A stretch of DNA of 64,000 bases from Climacteris rufus (Eukaryota; Chordata; Aves; Passeriformes; Climacteridae). The position numbers and the translations under genes were made by a program. The DNA lies in NCBI GenBank assembly GCA_013398175.1, contig VZRZ01004227.1:908374-972373 (forward strand), in the 5' to 3' direction. Each line of letters opens with the position of its first letter. Position 1 is the first letter of the stretch. This document shows, piece by piece, positions 26,108-39,181 of the stretch. The notes under the pieces are model-generated. The model saw nothing but the letters and a program-made list of their open reading frames with translations, ran no database searches and was not told where the DNA came from.

Positions 26108-29100
26108 TGCCCTGTCTGTTTAGACACAATGAAATGAATTTGCTGAAAACTGCACTTTAGACCTATTTGAGGTGAGATGAATTAATTAAAACACCAAGTC
26201 AATCCAAAAGACAAACATGTACAGAATTCAACCCAAAGTGGTCTGAAAAAGCCAGTAAATAGCTTCTCATTAGGACTGAGGAGGTTTTTTCTCAGACTCT
26301 TCCAAAATGATTCTCAAAAATACATGAATATGTTTAAATAACATATTAATGTTCATTTGGCAGTATTTCTAAAAGGAAGTGTCAGTATTTCAAAAATTGC
26401 CTATGTATTTTTTTCAGTGTTTCCTAGAAGAAGTAGATTAAGGGTTTAAGTGAAATAAATAAAACATCTTTTTCTTTCCTTTTTCAAAGGGGAAAAGAAA
26501 GCCTAATCATTTGGAATGCCTGGAGACAATTTTTGCAGCAATGTTTTAGATCTTTCAGCTAAAAGGAAAGGTTGTTATATCTTCACTCGGACTCTCTAGA
26601 GAATGTACTTTGATATAATAATTTAAAAAAGGGGATGAAGACCAGGCTACTGAGTTTGCCTCAAAATCTCAACTTGCATAAATCAAAGGAGACCTATAAA
26701 AAGGGACTTGGTGTTTTACACAAGCTGTGAATCTGTCCCATTTTTGCTATAAATATGTGCACTGGAATGTCACATACACTTCCACTTGATAATGGCAGTG
26801 TCATATTAATGCTGTGAAATCACACTTGTGAGACACAGATTTAAATGTCATTTGGGTAAAAGGATTTTAGAACAGAGCATATAAGTTTTGAAGGCTTCTT
26901 TTTGGCTGAAGTATAAGGAAAATGGACAGTCCTTTACACTTTTATTTGTGACTCCTCTGTCAATACTGGCTGGCAGTTTCTTATCACATAATATGGCTGG
27001 CACCTTCCCAAACCCCAGTGAAACCAACTGAGAAAATCACCATGAACATTTTGGGGCTGGAATTATGAGTTTTGGTAATGAATATTTTAAGCTCATTTTG
27101 CAGCACTCAATCCCAGGGCAGAAATGGATTTAAAAGACAAGCTGGACATCCTGACAGGTTCTGACATCACTTGAGCTGTCGCAGTCAGCAAAACTATCTA
27201 ATTAAATGAGTGCCTAAGTCCTGCAAAACCTGCTGTTTCTGTGGGCTGAGCTTAGGAGTTAATGTCTCTTCTTCAGATCATCTCTTACTTTGCATTTTGT
27301 CTGAAGTGCTTTTAGTTGTTCTACATTTTGATGTATTTAATTAATTAATCCCCTTAAGTGCTGTCAGCTTCGTGTCAAATGAAGCTCTGTTGTGAGCTGT
27401 GTTGCTCTGTCCATGAGCAGTGGACACGACTACCTAAGTGTCTGAATTTTGACTGTTTTCCATAATTCCTTTGATCCATTGATATCTGGAGAGGTAGGAG
27501 AGGCTTATGTGGACCTTGGAGATGGCCTCTCCCACAGCATTGCTGATTGCCTTGGTAAACCTCCACTGTCCCCAAAAGAGACTGTATTTGATATCCCACA
27601 GGCTTTGACTTCAGTCTTAAATTTACCAACTGTTACACCATTTTACATCATCATAATTAAGTTCCTTCATTCTTTTTTCCACTTTGTGTGCTTGAAATTA
27701 GACACCTAAATTACACCTATGGGTTTTTAAAGGCGTGGCCTGATTTTCAGAGACCTAAGTACTGCAATCTCCATTGCTTTTCACTTTAGCACTCTGAAAA
27801 TCAGTGGCTGATGCTCCTTACTCTGTGTTTCTCTCATCTTATTTAAGAGTGAAAGCAATTGGGAAGGGAAATATCTGTGACTTGCATAACAAAAACTTCT
27901 GCAAGTAACTTCACCATATCTGCACTGACCTTGCCACGTTGCACACATTACCCACGCTGACCATATTTGCATAGATTTTTTCATGCCTAATGCTCTGCAC
28001 AGCTCCCAGGCCCAGACCCTGCTTGCTGCAGGTAGGAAAGAGCATTCAGGCTCATGAACCTGCATGCCCCAGTCCCCCTGATAACCCAGAGCTATGGCTC
28101 TGTCACAGCACGTCACCATAAAATGGGAGTGGGCGAGGTGTCTATGTCTTCTGAGCCTCAAACAACACTGAAAAAAGGAAGTGAACTCAAAATAGAGCTT
28201 GAGATGCTTCTCCCACAGAGATGGGAGATGTTCTACCCTCCAGTGTGGGAGTCATCCAAATGTGAGGAAGAGACCCTGCACAAATCTTGAAGGCTAGAAC
28301 TGATATCGTATTTCAGCTCTGTAATCTAGGATCGTTAAATATTTATACTGTTGGAATAAACACAAAGAAAATTAATAGTTGTTCAAATGAAAAGGATCAA
28401 GCTGGGATAAAGGCTAAAAGCAAAAGAGAACAAAATATCGAGTTGGATTTTCTTTCTCTTTTTATTCTCAGCTCTCCTTCTGCTAATGTGTTATTTCACC
28501 CTCAATACCTCTGACAATACCAGCTGCTTTGATCCCTAAGGCTTATTTGCTCCCTAAGTCAGCAAGTTTGCAATAGCTTAAATAAACTCAGAAAGGTTCA
28601 AAGCCCAACAGAGAGAGAGAAAATATACTTTTAAAAGACATAAAGTCAGGAAGGCATGTGTTCCTTAATGACTTTCCTGGAGGCATTATCTCTTCTTCCC
28701 CCACACTCCTCCTCCTCATCTACCTTCCTTCTGTTTCCTGGCTCAAATTAGACTGTAAGATCGTCTGGAAGTGAACGCATCCTTCCTGTGCAATGGGCCA
28801 TGATCTTCACTGGAGCCCCTGGTAATACTGGGACTCATTTTCCATCTGTTGTCAAGGGTACTTTTTTGGTCCATTAACAAATAACAAAACAAAGAAGGCA
28901 AAAAAGACCAGTTTACACATGACGTATTAACTCCTATCTCCACACTGCTTGCTTCTCATCTCCAAACACTCCTTTTAAAATACAACAGGTATTTTCCATG
29001 CATTCCAATGCAGTGGAGAGGCTGTGGACAACCAGAAAAAGCCCAAACAAGTAATGGAAACTGCAAGAACTGCTTCTCTACACAGTGTAATTTATTACCT

Positions 29101-30363
29101 GTTGCATTCTGCTGGTGGCAGGATTATGTCTCTCACAACCTGAAAGGAGGACTAAGGAGGTGTCACACGAGCAGGGTATCACACATGTTACAGTGTCCTC
29201 AAGCTGCCGTTGTAAAAAGCAACTGACTGTAGGTGTGGGGAAGGAGGAACAAATGCAGTAGAGATGAATTGGGGTTTTTTTGAACATAACGAGGGTTTTT
29301 GCCTGTGACAGCAGTGAGATTAAGGCCATGGTTTACCCTGAGTTATATCCCCTTTTCACCCTTTCTTTGGATAGCAATGCAAACACTGCTCTTCCCTATA
29401 CTGCAGACTTCTACCCTTCTCAGGGTTTGCTCAGAAGTCAGATCCTGAGGACATAACCAGACAGCTTTGCCAGGCTCCCGGGACTTGAAACACCTCGAGT
29501 GAGGCCACACAGTTTAAAAATGCAAGTTCTCCAACACTGCCAAACTTTGCCATCCCACAAAATGCCCGGGGAGGGTTAATGCTGTGAGAAAGTCAAGACT
29601 GTAAATTTCCCACTAAATGGAGGGGGAAAAAAGAGTTGAAAATTATGCTTACTGCCAATACTCGAGCCTGGCTTAAGCTGCTCTCCACTTTATTGCCCAC
29701 CCCGCACACAGTGGCAGAGGGACTGGCCAGGCTGGGCCGCTGGCACCGCAGTCCATACACAGTGTCACCAGTCCAGCAGTGAGATGGCAACTTGCCCTCA
29801 TCTCCCCCAGACCCTCACCACCATGTCTACAACAGGGCCCACTCCTTTCAGAATTTGGAAAATCTGGTTCAGATTAAAATATATTCCACCCATTTTCTAA
29901 CTAGCAAATCCAGGAAAATTCTCTGTTTTGTTTCCTGGCAGAACATGCTTTGTCAAATTATAATTGTTTGCATTTCAAGTAAACTGGTTTTATGGAGAAA
30001 GGTTGCTCATATTCCTGGAGGATGATAGCATCTTCCTTTTTCCTTCTCCTTATTGCTCAAGGAGAATGAGGAGTGCCTGTATCACCTCATCTGGCATCCA
30101 GAAGTTTGCCATGTAGCCCACACACATTGCTGGCTACTGATGATTAATTTCAAATATAACTTCTGCTCATCCAGTTTGCATAAAGGAAAAACACTGATGC
30201 ACAAAACTCTGGCACACAGGGCAGGGAGAGACACTGGGAGACACAAACTTTGTCAAAATCTACAGCAAATTTGGTGTATTTATATATATCCCTGCTACAC
30301 CCACTAAGGAAGCAGTCACAAGTCAATTTGAAATCATTACAGTCATGTCCCCATGTGCAACCT

Positions 30364-30436
30364 GTCAGGGGGTTGGAACTAGAGGATGTCTAAGGTCCCT
30401 TCAAGCCCAAACTATTCTATGATTTCATGATTCTAT
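30364..30436 (+). mobile_element. CR1 LINE fragment, last 70 bp
   Basis: CAGGGGGTTGGAACTAGAGG, GTCTAAGGTCCCTTCAAGCCC and AAACTATTCTATGATTTCATGATTCTAT form the classical CR1 3' terminus with octamer repeats. Confidence 0.92.
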
Positions 30437-33400
30437 TCCCTAAACAGCCTCTGATCAACAGCCTTCTGCACATAAAACTCCATCTAACTCTCTTCTTCTA
30501 GAAGCAGTTTCTGGGGTTGATCTTAATCCAAGGCCTTCCAGCAGTAGAAAATTACCATATATTAGAGCCACATGTAAATCTTTGGTAGATTATGTCCCAA
30601 AATGCTGGGAACAACAAACATTCACATTTAACCAGTAGCCACCGTCTTTGTTATAAATATTTATATAGGAATACAGGCACGAAATCTTTGTTTACTGCAC
30701 AGTAAAGAACTCAAAATTACGGAATTTTTAAGTGCATATGTAGTGTTTGTTAGCTGAAAATCTGTGCCTGAAATGACAAATACTGGGTTTAGTTACAGTC
30801 AGACAGTTTGATTTTCCTGAAGTGAACTCAAGGACTCCACATCTTTGCTAGCAGTAAAAACGAGCTCTCATGGTCCATTCCCAGTGGTGGCCATGTAGAT
30901 GCACTAAGGGCTCCCAGTACATAAATTAAGTCAAAATGTGACTGCACAACTCCAGCCTCACCCAGTCTCATTCCTTGGTTTACATTACATTCACATCACA
31001 GTTCTTCAGAGCAGACCAAAAGATCTTCACTGGCAGGACAGTATCCTTTTGATATTTTCATGGGGTGCTTATGCATAAAATAATGGTCTGGAATCGAAAA
31101 AGCACCAGAGCCAGCAGGCACTTTCCAGCTTGCATATTTTCCATGTGCATTGCGTGGCTTGGCTGCTGGACCCAACTTCTGGGGTAAACACAGCTCCTCA
31201 GGATCCTGCTCCCTCTGGTTTGTGCCATGAGTTCTCCCTCAGGCCAAGGCATTTTGGGTGAAGCTGTCTCCCTTCCTTTGCTGCAGGGAAGGAGGAAAAA
31301 GCCTGAAGACTCAGCTCCTGATTCCAGATTTGCAAAGGAGCTGGAGATCAGTCAGTGGGATGGCAGGGAATGGGCACTGCCCCAACAACACAGAGTGAAG
31401 AATAAATCCTTACTGATGTCTATGGGCTCTCTTGGTTTCTCTCCCTTTTTCTTAGTCTGTTGGTGAGACAGAGAGCTTTGTAAATTTGTGTTGGGTAATT
31501 TTTTTCCCAGGATCCTGAAGGAGCAAGAGACTGGGGAGCAATATAATCAGCCTGCCATCCATCAACCAACCAAGGGAGACTGAGGATTAGTGATCAACCC
31601 ACAGATGAGCAATTTTTCCTTGAACATTCAATATTTTTCATCTTTTGTGCAGCAAGATGCTTTGGCACATCCCAGCTTTACTTCCCCAAGCAAAGGGCAT
31701 GGGGCACGCTAAAGTAAGGGGATGAAGCAGCCTGTCCTTGGGGGGACAGGGATGTGCCTACAGTCACAGCCAGGGTGACCTGGGCAATGCCCTGGAGAAT
31801 GAACTCACTCCAGAAATTAGACTTTCATTCATATGAAATTAATGGGGAGGGGAATATTTTTAACCCTTCATTCATGACCACAGAGTGCCTTTTAATGAAT
31901 GGGACTCCCTTGTACACTGTTCCCAGGAAACAGCCAAATGAACTCAGTTCTCAGAAAGAGAGGGGAGAACACTGATGAGCATCTGATCTCACATAGGGAC
32001 TGGCTAAAAAAATTAAACTTTTTTCCAATGGAGAAAACAATTAACTGAAAAGAACATAAAATAAGCTGCAGATGATCAAACCTGGAATATTTCACATTAT
32101 ATGTAAGGAGACAAGGTTTGCTAAAGGATTTAACCTTTCTTCAGTACCCTGTCCTACCTACTTACTTTCTCTATTTCCTTTGGGTTTCATAATCTTGATA
32201 ATTTCCTATTTTGGATGCAAAGAAAGAAGTAATAGTCACTTAGGGAAAAATGTATCAAACATCGGAGAGGATTTTTTTCACTTGTGCTGCTTAATAACTT
32301 TAGGAATGTGGGTCAGACTATTTCTTTCTCTACTTCTATTACATTAGTGACACATGTAGATTGCAGAGCTCCATTCACCCTGTTCCCCAGCATCTTTTTA
32401 AATGGTATGAACTTAAGGCAAGCTTTATTTTGAGACATCCCCGAAACAGTGTTGTATACTGTCTGGCACGGGTTTAGGTTGTGCTTTGAAAAGGTCTTTG
32501 AGACTCTCAGGCCAGAAGAATACCACAAATCTGAGGCATCACCAGGTAGTTATCATTTCTAACCCTGCAGCCAGTGTGGGTTTTGGCTGACTTGTTCAGA
32601 CAAAACCTTTGAGCCCCCCAAAAGCAGCATGTAGGAAGGAAAGGGACAGCAGGAACCCACAGAAAGGTAGCAAAAGAGGGAAAAAAGCTGGTGCGTCTTA
32701 AAGACAACTGAAAAGTTTGTCTTCAGAGGGCATCCCACAGATAATAATACTGGCACAGCAGGCACCCAAGGGCACTGAACAGGATGGAAGCAAGCCACTG
32801 GATGCTTCCTTTCTGTAAGAGGCAGACAGGGCAGAGCCAGGAGGAAAGGGAGTCCCTTAAAACCGTGCCTGAAGGTTAAACCCATAGGATCAAACCCCAA
32901 CCTTTTAAGAAATAGCTCCCTCTCTCTCCTTGCACCATGCTGTAGGGAGATTTTTCTGTCAGAAATACATACTAATGCTAAGTAATGCTAGCGAAGGATG
33001 TTCTTAGAGAAAGGAAAGAGCTCAAATTAAGCCAAGCCTTGGTGCAGAGAGGCTGCATCCACTGCCTGCCACTGCTCAGCCTAACTCCTGGGGACCACCC
33101 CAGTCCCCTGTAATCCCCTCAGAGCAAACTCAGAGCTTTATCCCCGTCCCACCTGGCTATGGCCCAGCAGCACCCATTGCCCACCTCAAATGCTCCTCAC
33201 AGATTAAAAGGGAGCGGTTCTTGCACTCTCCTTCCACACAGATCTTAATTAGCAGTGGCAGAATGGGAACCACAGGGAAACTCACCGAGAGCCTTCAAAG
33301 CAAAATGTACAGTTATTGGGTAATTCAGTAACTCTTGGCCTGATTCCTGACAAATGAGATCTGGCCAAGTCCTTCCATGGTGGCAACAAGATGTTAATGA

Positions 33401-36365
33401 AAGAATTATATCAACACCTCTCATGTTGTCTCCTTTATTTATCTTTGAAGCTGGTAATAGACACAATTACAGTAGATTAAGTTTGGCATAGCTTTAGTAT
33501 AAAAACAACACACTAGGTCCAAATTTTACTCCAAGTATAATATATCTACTGCCCTGCCTGTGTTTCTATTTATTTTGCTTGGACTGACAAACTTTAATTC
33601 AAAGAACATAATTGCAGCATAACTTGCTGCTAGGGTTTTTTAAGACTATATTATTCACTTGAGGGGAAAGTAAGTTTACTTCTCGTTGAGTTAACTATGA
33701 AGGTTAATTTTCTTTGAGTTAAAGGAGTTTGGCTTTTGACGTGATTTCCATGCATTTGGGGCAACCAGCACAGCTGTGAAAACATAATTGTTCTTTAAAA
33801 TTTCGGGATGCTCATCCTCATTTTCAAAATTGCTCGCTCTTTTGTGTGCTCTCCTAATTTCAGCTCGCTGAAGCGGCCGCTGATTAGCAACCACAGGTGC
33901 AATCCTTCTGGACCGATCGCTACCTCCAGCTCCAGCATTTCCAACCACATTCTGCATTGCAGAAAATAGCCTAATTAGAGGCAAAAAGCTGATCTGTTAA
34001 AAAAGCAGAGGGACCAGCTAGAGAAGCGGGGAGAGTTATTTGCCCCATCAGAGTCAAGGGGAAATTTACCCTTACATCAGCAGGGAGAGGGACCAGGGAG
34101 ATGCAGAGGATAGGTAGCTCTGTCACATCCTGACAGTGTCAGGAGTGAAATATTGGCAGAAACCTGTTATTTATGAGTCATTAATAGAACTAATAATTAT
34201 ACAGCAGCAGCATCCCCAGGACCTCACCCCTCTGCAGCCTCAGGACAGGACAAAGGCTTTTCTCTGAATACACAGAGGTGAAATGATGGCCCTGTGCGTG
34301 TGCCGAGGCCTTGGGGGACACACCAGTGAAGCACAGGGCAGTGGCCAGAGCTGTGGCTGTAATGAACACATAAATCATCCCTAACAACCCCTCTGCCAGC
34401 CAGCCTGTGTGGGGGACAGCGAGCTGGCCCACGCCACCGTGGCTGCTGGAGAAAGGCTTCGGGTTGCAGTGAGCACAAATGGCTCTTTCACACATCTCAG
34501 CAGATGTTACTCATTTTCTCCTCATCTGACTTTAAGATTTGGCTCCATTCTTTCCCTGTTCCCAGAGCCCATCAGTTGTCCTAGAAACCTCTCCCGGCTC
34601 GTCCACGGGCAATAGGCTGTCCCTGCGTTCGGCAGGGGCCGGCGCATCTGCAGGCATCCCACTCCTCCAGGTTCTCATCTGGATGGCTTCTGTCTTCCCC
34701 ACTGAAACTCGGCTCATCTACTGGCCATTTCCGCTGCTGCACTGCACGTGGTGTGATTCATCAAGGTGCTTGTCCTCCTGCACAGTGACGAGCTCTCCAA
34801 AATACTTAAGGACATTTGCAAAATTTGGAAGGAGGACAGGAATAGCAGGCAGGACCAGATGTTCCCTGGGAAAGACTAACACTGCACCTCTGAAACACAG
34901 TGACCAAGGTTCAGCCCTGGACCACAGGAGGATGAAGAGCAGCCAGCAGGGACAGCACAGCTCATCCTGGGATGGAGATGCACGAGGGCATCACCTGCAC
35001 AGCCCTGACAGCCACACTGCTTTGACTGAACAGTCATCCATGTGAGTAGGAGTCTGCAATTCACCTTCCCATAAACCACCTTTTGATTTCTTCTAAGGAT
35101 CCCAGAAGAAACAAAAGAACCTCAATAGATGCTTCAAGTTTTTTTTTTAATTTTTTTTTGCCTTGTTGATAGCTTTAGCTGTATGGCACTTTGTGATGGG
35201 AAAAGATAATACGAGCAAATTTTTAGAAATGGATTGATGGCAATACATGTGTATGTAGTTTAGCTCAAATCTATATACCAGCTGTGCACCACATGACATA
35301 GAAGTCACTAACCAATCTATAACTCAAGAAAAATAACATTCCTCATGGATTCTGCTTGTTATATTAAGCACACAGATCACCCAAAGTCACCTGTCACCAC
35401 CAGCAGGAATTGCCTTAAAATAAATCATCAGCAAGAGCTGCAGTGCTCAGACTGGGAGCCCAGGGTGGGTGGAATCAGATCTGATTCCTCTCAGTTCAGG
35501 GAGCGAGTGTTTGCCTGGCTTGGTACTTGGACCTCCCATGCTCCTCACCAGCAAAGTGAGGGGACTTTCCCAGCCTACAGCATCCCAAACACATTCCCAG
35601 CAATCCACAGTTTCACAAGAAGTCCTGAGATGAAAATAAACTCCACAGTACGTGTGTTCATGGAAAATAGAATTAAAATCTTAACACAGAAGGAGGAAAC
35701 TCTCCATAAAAAGTATGTGTTTTACTCCAGCTCTAAGTCCTCCAGAGCCAAGTTTAGAAAAGCCCTGGGAAGTAAAGTAGTAAAACAAAAACAATCAGAA
35801 CCACAGTTAATCTACATGTAACTGAGGTTTGCAGCAACACTTTCACGTAGAGGAAGATGCTTACAAAGTCACTGTGTTCTTGCTACACACTTGTATGAAT
35901 GAGAAAAATACAAATCAAGAATAGCTTCAGGTAATCAAACCCCAGCTGTCAGGACTGACAGCTGTGTCCAACCAGTGATTTGTTTTTCACTGGGAAGAGA
36001 TTTGTGGTGATCCTCAACACCAGAAATGTGCCCACCAATTACTGGATTCATGAGTGTGCCGTCAGAAACCCTGCGGTCACCAGCTGAGGGACGACACATC
36101 CAGCTTTCATCCGTGCCATATTTCAACCAGGAAAACACTCAGCAATACCTTGGGGCTGTCATTTAAAGAACACTTGTGAGTATTTGACAAGCAGGGTAGT
36201 AGATGTTGGCCCTGCTCCAACCCAGCAATTAGGGATGCAGGGAGGGTGAGCAGAGCCACACACAAGTTCAAAAAATTACCATGTGCAAATACAGCTGCTT
36301 CGCTCAAAGATCACCAGATTTTATGACAACACTCAGCTCTGTTGTTGCCTACAGAAACTCAAAGG
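30437..36365. other. Intergenic with one possible conserved or exon-like island
   Basis: Mostly AT-rich. A locally CpG-bearing stretch at about 33.79-33.96 kb lies in a minus-strand open frame (ATG at 33957, stop at 33691). An ATG-initiated + frame of 158 codons occurs at 35345-35821. Neither was recognised as a protein. Confidence 0.55.
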
Positions 36366-36770
36366 TTCACAGAATCATTAAGGTTGGAAAAGACCTCTGA
36401 GATCATCACCTCCCCACTGACTAAACCATAACACGATGTGCCGCGTTTGCTCATGTTTTGAACACTTTCAGGGATGATAATACCACCACTTCCTTGGGCA
36501 GCCAGTTCCAATGCTTCTCCCAGGAAAGAAATTTTTCCTAATGTCCAACCTGAACCTCCCCTGGTGCAACTTGAGGCCATTTCCCCTTGTCCTATCACTG
36601 GTTGCCTGAGAGAAGAGACCAAGCCCCACCTGGCCACAGCCTCCTTTCCAGCAGTTCTAGAGTGCAATGGGTTCTCCCATGAGCCTTCTTTTCTCAAGGC
36701 TGAACAACCCCAGCTCCTCAGCCACTTCCTACAGGACTTGGGTTCCAGACCCCCCAACATTTGATCACAT
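36366..36770 (-). mobile_element. CR1 LINE fragment, about 400 bp
   Basis: Reverse CR1 order: CACAGAATCATTAAGGTTGGAAAAGACC, GATCATC, CTAAACCATAACACG, CTTGGGCAGCCAGTTCCAATGC, TTTTTCCTAATGTCCAACC, CCCCTTGTCCTATCAC and AAGGCTGAACAACCCCAGCTCC. A 199-codon minus-strand frame (36359-36958) starts upstream and runs into it; it is not a gene. Confidence 0.93.
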
Positions 36771-39165
36771 CCCATCATGTTACCACACAAGGCACATTTT
36801 CCAGGGGATGCACTTCCCGCCATCCCTGCGGACGCGGTGCAGGCAGCTGCAGCCCCGGTGCAGGGAAATGCTGCCGGAGCACTCCCGGCCTCCAAACAAA
36901 AGGAATTAAAATGGAATGATTTCCCCAAACAGAGGCTGGGGGGAATCGTCAGAAACAAATTAAAATCAAAACAACTTTTCAGCAGGAAGCAAGGGAACAG
37001 ATGGAATAATATTTATTACTGGAAACTGCTAAACGTGCCAATTAAGTTTGAAGGGACTTGAGTGGATTAAGCACTTTTTTACTGGAAAATATGAAGAAGT
37101 AATGAAACTCAGCAATACCTTCAGCATTGTCAATGTATTTTTCTGAAAGCCTGTTCAGAAATCAAAGGAAAAAATCTGAGTACTCCCAAACTGGACAATA
37201 ATCTTTCTGCTGCATAAATAGTATCAATGTCCCATTACTATGCCTAGAAATATTAGGGGGAGGGAAAAACCAAACCATTGTTTCCATATGTCAAGTTGGT
37301 AATTTTTGTCTGAACTAGAAAAGCATTTGCCTGGGGCCAAAATTAGCCATGTAAGCATTTTGTGATGCTCTAAGAACAGAAAGATTTTTGAGTTCATTCA
37401 AATGCTGGAAGTTGTACTGATGATTAAATGCTTAGACAGACCTGTATGTAACCCTCCCCGGTAAGCACACAGAGGTAGCATTATTTAAAGTAGGAAATTA
37501 ATGTGCATCTTTATTTGTTTATTTTAGCACAAGAACATGGAACTCCTTTCCCGCAAAAATGTGCAATGTTTAAAAAATATTCATCCTATGCTAGGACATA
37601 GAGTAAAACATGAATAAAAAGTATGTAATAATCCACTGCAATTTTAGGAGCACCTAGGGTGAGGGGTTTTTAGTATTTTTACATTCTTACTTAGAAGACT
37701 TTTATCCACATTGCTTCCTGCCAGAAAGAGAATTGAGAAGTGCCTTTCCAGTAAAGTTAAGAAATCAATTTAATTTTTCCAAAAGGAAATTAAAAATACT
37801 TCACAGCACTGAAATTTGCCCGTTGCAAATATTGATTTTGCTGAGGGACATTTTTCTTCACAAAACCATCCAGAAACATTCTGCTCAGCTCCACTTATCA
37901 TCATTGCCTTCTCTTCCTTTCACATTTTATATAACACTTCATGTTTTCTTACGCAAAATTGTCATGTTCCTCCCAAAATAGTGCTATGTTTAGAGAGGTT
38001 ATGAGGAGTTTCTAATAAAATAGTGGTTATTTAAAGAGCACAAGATAAATATGACACACACGCTTTCACAAATAGAAAGCAGCTGGAAGAGAACTAACAG
38101 TGTCAGGGTTATGTGTAAACTCCATTTTCCTATCAAAAATTATGGAAAGAGAAAAAGAACTGAGAAAAATTCACTGTTTGCTTAAACTTAGACTTAGTGC
38201 TGCTGATTCTGGATATGGCTTATACAAGAGACAAATCACTTCATGTTTCCAGCCTTTGCTATTCTGATCTCAGCAAGAAAGTTTCTGATTTCTTCCATAA
38301 TAGCTTGAACGTATTTTCTTTGGCAGATCCATTGCAATTGTGAAAGTATTTTGTCCCTAAATGCAAGCAGGTTTTCTTTTCCGCAAAGTGACCCAAACCC
38401 CTGAGATTTTGGCCTGTTTATCCATACTGAATAGCTGCTCAGTGAGAACTTTGGCTCTGTGAGGAACCTAAGATAAGACTTTTCACACAAGAGCGTGGTG
38501 GTATTTGGGCTATCTCTGCACAGTTTTTAAACAGGCAACAAGGAGAGTCACCTCCAAGGGCTGATCCAATGTAAACGAGTTATTTGGGAGGGAAGGGGGG
38601 AAATGGCATATAAGTTCAGTCTTATCTTGCTTATTCTCACCTGAGGACAGCCCTAAGTTGCAAACATTGCCATCATGCATCAGCCACAGGAGCCATCCTT
38701 GTGGAAAGGGTTAAAAAACCCCTCAAGTAATGAGACACAAGCTGCCTCAGGGCACTTCAGCTGCTGAAGTGCAGGTGTCACTTATGGAAACCTCGCAAAA
38801 TACAATCCCTTTCCTACCACCAATGCTAAAACCCACAAGGAATTGCTCTCACACTTCCAACCAGATGCTGCAATCAACTGCACTCAGGGAGTGGGGGGGA
38901 GGATCCAGCACGGCTCACAGGCTGGCTTTCCTCTGGCCGAGGACACTGGAGGCACTTTGCACCCTGGGTGACACCAGCCGAGCTGGAGCAGCACCAAGGA
39001 TGTCAGAGCAGAGTTGCCCACCTGTCACCTACAGCAAGAGGGAGGCCATCAGGACAGTTTGCTCTTATTTACAGACTCCTCCAGTAGCCAAGCACATTCA
39101 GCCCTATCCCTCCCTTGCTTATTAAATATCTGACTATTAACTCTCTATTCCTTGACTATCAGTAC

Positions 39166-39181
39166 TTTTTTTTTTTTTTTT
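39166..39181. repeat. Poly-T run (16 T)
   Basis: A homopolymer followed by AATTTAAATATAGCTCAGG. There is no adjoining recognisable element on either side. Confidence 0.85.

Larger units (their letters stand above)
24101..30363. other. Intergenic, no gene seen
   Basis: GC-richer around 24.2-24.8 kb, where a minus-strand frame of 189 codons (24782 to 24213) and overlapping frames look like chance, ending at the poly-A tract. From 25.4 to 27.7 kb it is AT-rich with several TAATTA sites, including the inverted pair at 26088. Confidence 0.65.

Noticed and set aside
28612..28622. Short AG-repeat and similar brief CA or TG runs elsewhere as possible microsatellites or CRISPR-like repeats
   Set aside because: Too short and without regularly spaced repeat-spacer structure; CRISPR arrays are not expected in a vertebrate nuclear genome.
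36359..36958. 199-codon minus-strand frame
   Set aside because: Largely the body of a CR1 fragment plus adjoining sequence, and it does not show CR1 reverse transcriptase.
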